A DNA stretch of 8,622 bases from Chloroflexota bacterium. Lineage in GTDB: Bacteria > Chloroflexota > UBA6077 > JACQUR01. The notes under the pieces are model-generated. The model was not told where the DNA came from. It did no database searches and saw nothing but the letters and a program-made list of their open reading frames with translations. Where the stretch lies: positions 1 to 8,622 of the forward strand of contig JACQUR010000347.1 of NCBI GenBank assembly GCA_016210245.1, given 5' to 3'. The translations under genes were made by a program, and so were the position numbers. This document shows, in pieces, positions 5,365 through 8,622 of the stretch (position 1 is its first letter; every line of letters begins with the position of its first letter).

Positions 5365-5437
5365 GGCCTCCACATGCAGGGCTTGCCCCACCGGCGCACC
5401 ACCAAACCGAGTTCTCCAACAGAGTCAGGGCCGTCGC

Positions 5438-5475
5438 CCCCTACGACCACCACGCACCAGAACTGGGCAGACCCA
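5438..5475 (+). repeat. 38-nt dispersed intergenic repeat, copy 2
   Basis: It matches 155-192 at 35 of 38 positions in the same orientation. The preceding gggccgtcgcccc resembles the right half of the REP-like hairpins at 91-163, so this copy appears to have a truncated or diverged hairpin on its left. Confidence 0.7.
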
Positions 5476-5490
5476 GCCGGGCGGCGAAGG

Positions 5491-5520
5491 TGGAGTCGAG
5501 GGGAGAGCAAAGCGTACAAT
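5491..5520 (+). promoter_or_regulatory. Candidate promoter of the kinase/regulator operon
   Basis: TACAAT at 5515-5520 is a good -10 box. At 18-nt spacing the -35 position reads TGGAGT, three of six matches, so it is weak. A start of transcription near 5527 would leave a leader of about 20 nt before the GTG at 5547 and would exclude the upstream GTG at 5490. Confidence 0.35.
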
Positions 5521-5546
5521 GCAGGGCAAGAGGCAGGGAGAGGCCC

Positions 5547-7907
5547 GTGGGGAGTGTCTTCCGTCCGTTTTCCCTCAGCCGGCGCATCGTGCTCAGCGTT
5601 GCGCTTGGCCTCGCCCTGACCCTGCTGCTCTTCGGCCTGGTCGCGCTCTGGACGATCCACGAGAGCACTGAGGCCGCCTACCGCGAGCGAGTGACCCTCG
5701 CCCAGGCGCTCGGAAGCCGCGTCGACGACGTGCTACGCTACGCGCTGGTGACGCTCGAAGGTGAGGCCGCCAGCCTCCAGCTCGAGCCCGGGCGCCCGCT
5801 CACCGCTGGCCAGCGCCAGCGCCTGGGCGAACTGCGCCTGCGCGTCGGCAGCTTCTCGATCATCTCTATCACAGACGCCGACGGCGTCACCGTCTGGACC
5901 GATCCGGGCCAGGCCGGCATCGCCATTGGCAAGCCCCTCGGCCACCCGAGCGTCCAGATCGTCATCCGCACGGGCAAGCCCCAGATCACCGAGTTCCCCT
6001 CCCCGATCGACGGCGGCAAGATCTTCGCCTGTCTGGCCGTGCCGCTGCGCGATGCGAGCGGCCGCCTGGCCGGCGCACTGATGGCCGAACTCGACCCCAG
6101 CGATCCCGCGCTCAACCTGCTGCCCACCGGCGAGGTCGGCAACGGGTTGTACGCGCAACTGCTGAACACGTCCGGCCAGCTCCTGGCCGGCACCGCCGAC
6201 TACAACCCCCGCTTCGTGGCCCAGCACCGGGTGTTGCTGGCCGAGCTCATCGATACCCAGACGGCCGGCTATCGCATTCACGAGCCGCCGCCCGGAGCGA
6301 CGGTCTCCAGCCACGTCGTCGCCTATGCGCCGGTGTTGCTGCTGCCGTCCTGGGGCGTCACCGTGGAGCAGCCCCGCGACGTGGTCCTGGCGCTGCCGCG
6401 CCGGCTCCAGGAGCGGCTTGGCCTGTTCGGGCTGGCGGCGCTGCTCCTGGCCGCGGGGGTGGCCTGGCTCGACGTCCGGCGGGTCGTGCAGCCGTTGAAG
6501 CACCTGACCGCGGCGGCCGAGCGCTTCGCCGCCGGCCAGCTCGACGCGCCGGTGCGCCTCGACCGGGCCGACGAGCTGGGCATCCTCGCCAGCGCTTTCG
6601 AAACCATGCGGCAGCGGCTGCGGACCTCCCTGGCCGAGGTGGCGGAGTGGAATCGCGAGCTGGAGCGGCGGGTGGCCGCCCGGACGGCCGAGGTGGAGGG
6701 CCGCAACCGCGAGCTGGCCCACCTCAACGCCATCGCCGCGGTGGTGAGCGGGTCGCTCGAGGTGAGGCCCATGCTGGAACGGACGCTCGACCACGTCCTG
6801 GAGATCACGGGGGCAGAGGTGGGCTGCTTCTGGATCGCCGAGGGCGAGAGCGGCCGACTGACGCTGGCCGCCGAGCACGGCGTCCCGGCAGCCTTGCAGG
6901 CCGAACACGTCAGCGCTGATCGCAGCCTCTGCGGGCGTGCCTGGCGCCTCGACCGAGCGGTCGTCTCCGACGGAGCCGCGCTCGACGCTGAGGCGGTTGC
7001 CTGCCGCGCGGCCAGGCTGCAATCGGCCGTGGCGGTGCCCGTCCCGGCGGGCGGACGGGTCCAGGGGGTGCTGTTCCTGGGCTCGCGTCGCCCTGGCCAG
7101 TTCCAGGAGGCGGAGTTCGGCACCCTCGCGGCGATCGGCCGCCAGGTAGGGATCGCGCTGGCCAACGCGCGCCTGTACCAGAGCCTGCAGGCGCGCGAGC
7201 GCGAGCGGGCAGAGCTGCTCCAGCGGGTGATGGACGGCCAGGAGGAAGAGCGGCGGCGCCTGGCCCAGGAACTGCACGACGACACGAGCCAGGCGCTCGC
7301 CTCGCTCCAACTCGGCCTCGAGCGGCTCGACTCGGAGATCGACGTGCCGGAGCGGGCCCGACGCCTGGCCGCCCAGCTCCGAGGCGTGGCCGCGCAGACC
7401 CTGGCCGAGGTCCACCGTCTGGCGGTCGAGCTGCGCCCCAGCGTGCTCGACGATGTCGGGCTGGTGGCGGCCATCGAGCGGTATCTGCGGGAGTCCGCCC
7501 AGCACTGGGGCCTGCCGGTCGACTTTGCCGCGCTGGGCGTCGACCACTTCCGCCTGATCCCCGCAGCCGAGACGACCGTCTATCGGATCGTCCAGGCGGC
7601 GCTCACCAACGTCGCCCAGCATGCCCAGGCCCAGCACGTGAGCGTGCTGCTGGAGCGGCGCGACGAGAAGCTGGTGGTGGTGGTCGAGGACGACGGGCTT
7701 GGCTTCGAGCTCGCCGCGGTGCGCGCTGCCCCCCTGGAGACGCGCCTGGGGTTGGCCGGGATGGAGGAGCGCGCGTCCCTCGTTGGCGCCACCCTCACTA
7801 TCGAGACCAGTCCGGGCGCCGGCTCGACGGTGTTCCTCGAGGTGCCCCTGGAGTCCAACTGCCGGCGGGAGGAGGCCCATGCCGAAACTGCGCATCGTGC
7901 TGGCTGA
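5547..7907 (+). CDS. Membrane sensor histidine kinase, NarL/LiaS type (HisKA_3)
   Basis: The 786-residue kinase has, in order: a first membrane helix (13-36), an outer sensing domain of dCache type (about 37-285, with SIISITDADGVTVWTD at 104-119 and GKPLGH at 128-133), a second membrane helix (about 291-309), a HAMP linker (310-363), a coiled coil (364-395), a GAF domain (396-545), a dimerisation/phosphoacceptor domain with His577 in QELHDDT, and an ATP-binding domain with Asn688 (N box, ALTNVAQHA), DDGLGF (715-720) and GLAGMEERA (735-743). All catalytic motifs are intact, so it should be active. The outer domain probably binds a small ligand; the GAF domain may add a cytoplasmic input. A GTG start at 5547 is preferred because GGGAGAGG precedes it and a -10 box lies at 5515; a GTG at 5490 would add 19 residues. 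It overlaps the regulator gene by 29 nt. Confidence 0.92.
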   Translation: MGSVFRPFSLSRRIVLSVALGLALTLLLFGLVALWTIHESTEAAYRERVTLAQALGSRVDDVLRYALVTLEGEAASLQLEPGRPLTAGQRQRLGELRLRVGSFSIISITDADGVTVWTDPGQAGIAIGKPLGHPSVQIVIRTGKPQITEFPSPIDGGKIFACLAVPLRDASGRLAGALMAELDPSDPALNLLPTGEVGNGLYAQLLNTSGQLLAGTADYNPRFVAQHRVLLAELIDTQTAGYRIHEPPPGATVSSHVVAYAPVLLLPSWGVTVEQPRDVVLALPRRLQERLGLFGLAALLLAAGVAWLDVRRVVQPLKHLTAAAERFAAGQLDAPVRLDRADELGILASAFETMRQRLRTSLAEVAEWNRELERRVAARTAEVEGRNRELAHLNAIAAVVSGSLEVRPMLERTLDHVLEITGAEVGCFWIAEGESGRLTLAAEHGVPAALQAEHVSADRSLCGRAWRLDRAVVSDGAALDAEAVACRAARLQSAVAVPVPAGGRVQGVLFLGSRRPGQFQEAEFGTLAAIGRQVGIALANARLYQSLQARERERAELLQRVMDGQEEERRRLAQELHDDTSQALASLQLGLERLDSEIDVPERARRLAAQLRGVAAQTLAEVHRLAVELRPSVLDDVGLVAAIERYLRESAQHWGLPVDFAALGVDHFRLIPAAETTVYRIVQAALTNVAQHAQAQHVSVLLERRDEKLVVVVEDDGLGFELAAVRAAPLETRLGLAGMEERASLVGATLTIETSPGAGSTVFLEVPLESNCRREEAHAETAHRAG
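7867..7875 (+). promoter_or_regulatory. Ribosome binding site of the regulator, inside the kinase gene
   Basis: GGGAGGAGG ends 3 nt before the ATG at 7879; its first GGGAGG gives a spacing of 6. It is embedded in the last codons of the kinase, which suggests coupled translation and decides the regulator start over the longer in-frame reading. Confidence 0.8.
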
Positions 7908-8547
7908 CGACCACGGCGTGCTGCGGGCGGGCCTGCGGGCGCTGCTGGCCGGGCAGCCCGACCTGCAGGTCATCGGCGAGGCCGAGACGGCGGAGGCGGT
8001 GGTGCAGCTCGTCCGCGAGCTGCGGCCCGACCTGGCCCTGGTCGACGTGCGCATGCCCGGGGGCGGCCTGGAAGCCACGCGGCGCATGCGGCAAGAGCTG
8101 CCCGACCTCGCCATCCTCATCCTCAGCCAGTACGACGACCCCGCGTACCTGCGCGAGGCCCTGGCCGCGGGCGCCTCGGGCTATGCGCTCAAGCGCTCCA
8201 GCGGCCACGAGCTGCTGGCTGCGATCCGCGCCGTGGGGCGCGGCGAGGTCTACCTGCACCCCTCTCTGGCCCGGGTGCTGTTGGAGGACTGGAAGGGTCC
8301 GCGCCGCAAGGACCCCCAGCCCGCGGCGGAGCCCCTCTCCGAGCGGGAAGCCCAGGTGCTGCGCCTGGTAGCGCTGGGCCACACCACCCAGCAGATCGCC
8401 GAGCAGCTCTTCCTGAGCGTGCGCACCGTGGAGACCTACAAGACTCGCGGCATGGACAAGCTCGGCCTGCGCGGGCGCGCCGCCCTGGTCCGCTACGCCC
8501 TGGAGCACGGGTTGCTCGAGGCTGAGCCCGAGCCCGAGCCCGAGTAG
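7879..8547 (+). CDS. Response regulator, NarL/LuxR type, partner of the kinase
   Basis: The 222-residue protein has a receiver domain (about 4-120) with the acidic pair Asp10-Asp11, phosphoacceptor Asp56 (LVDVRMP), Ser83 and Lys105 (GYALKRS), all in their standard places. A linker (about 121-150) leads to a LuxR-type helix-turn-helix (151-208), including LSEREAQVLRLVALG and the recognition segment QQIAEQLFLSVRTVETYKTR (171-190). It should bind DNA as a dimer after phosphorylation by the kinase encoded just upstream; the genes overlap by 29 nt. The tail EAEPEPEPE comes from a six-base gagccc repeat (8524-8544) and is absent from typical family members, so it is likely neutral. Target genes cannot be told from this window. 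Confidence 0.93.
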   Translation: MPKLRIVLADDHGVLRAGLRALLAGQPDLQVIGEAETAEAVVQLVRELRPDLALVDVRMPGGGLEATRRMRQELPDLAILILSQYDDPAYLREALAAGASGYALKRSSGHELLAAIRAVGRGEVYLHPSLARVLLEDWKGPRRKDPQPAAEPLSEREAQVLRLVALGHTTQQIAEQLFLSVRTVETYKTRGMDKLGLRGRAALVRYALEHGLLEAEPEPEPE

Positions 8548-8565
8548 CCAGCCCCCAGCCGTCGG

Positions 8566-8589
8566 GACGCGGAGACGCGGGGACGCGGG
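8566..8589. repeat. Three tandem eight-base units
   Basis: gacgcgga, gacgcggg, gacgcggg follow one another 18 nt after the regulator stop. They differ in period from the seven-base arrays upstream. No clear terminator is seen between 8548 and the window end. Confidence 0.6.
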
Positions 8590-8590
8590 G

Positions 8591-8617
8591 GTCCTTCGAC
8601 AGGCTCAGGATGAGCGG
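8591..8617. repeat. Candidate dispersed repeat at the window edge
   Basis: The motif ccttcgacaggctcagga, followed by tgagcgg, resembles a short intergenic repeat that I recall from many bacterial genomes. Only one copy is present here and it reaches the window end, so the call rests on recollection rather than on a second copy. Confidence 0.35.
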
Positions 8618-8622
8618 GGGAC

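Noticed and set aside
4635..5660. A minus-strand open frame of 341 codons
   Set aside because: It spans the metallopeptidase 3' half, the repeat-bearing gap and the kinase 5' end; composition is shadow-like.
5733..8120. A minus-strand open frame of 795 codons antisense to the kinase and regulator
   Set aside because: It is the usual shadow of a GC-rich coding strand: composition is rich in Arg, Gly, Ala and His with no domain, while the plus strand shows every kinase and regulator motif.

Overview
The window is very GC-rich and carries six intact protein genes, one broken small gene, and an unusual density of repeats in every intergenic gap. The gene types (a LiaS/NarL-type two-component pair, a secreted clan GH-A glycosidase, an RraA-like aldolase, a haem-oxygenase-like diiron protein), the GC bias and the seven-base repeats fit a high-GC environmental bacterium, most likely Chloroflexota. 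That placement is inference; there is no phylogenetic marker here.

Layout. (1) 1-326: an 88-nt imperfect palindrome, two tandem copies of a small hairpin, and one copy of a 38-nt dispersed repeat, leading to a plus-strand gene for a haem-oxygenase-like diiron oxidase (327-1076). (2) 1077-1353: a perfect 21-bp hairpin between convergent genes, then a minus-strand small gene (about 70 codons) with a strong ribosome binding site but two in-frame TGA codons; it looks broken by two compensating frameshifts. (3) 1418-3861, minus strand: an RraA-like aldolase, then a secreted GH30-like glycosidase, each ending inside a seven-base repeat array that supplies its stop codon. (4) 3862-4064: a divergent gap with another inverted seven-base array. 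(5) 4065-5312, plus strand: an exported HExxH zinc metallopeptidase. (6) 5313-5546: a gap with a second copy of the 38-nt repeat and a promoter candidate. (7) 5547-8547: a membrane histidine kinase and an overlapping LuxR-type response regulator, probably one operon. (8) 8548-8622: short repeats.

Functionally the window looks like a mosaic of unrelated units rather than one pathway. The two exported hydrolases (glycosidase and metallopeptidase) suggest use of external polymers, and the kinase/regulator pair could sense an extracellular small molecule through its large outer domain, but no sequence evidence ties the regulator to its neighbours. The most unusual signal is the seven-base repeat arrays: four blocks in about 2.6 kb, two pairs facing each other as inverted repeats, two of them forming the 3' ends of genes. 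I see no CRISPR array, tRNA, rRNA, transposase or phage gene.
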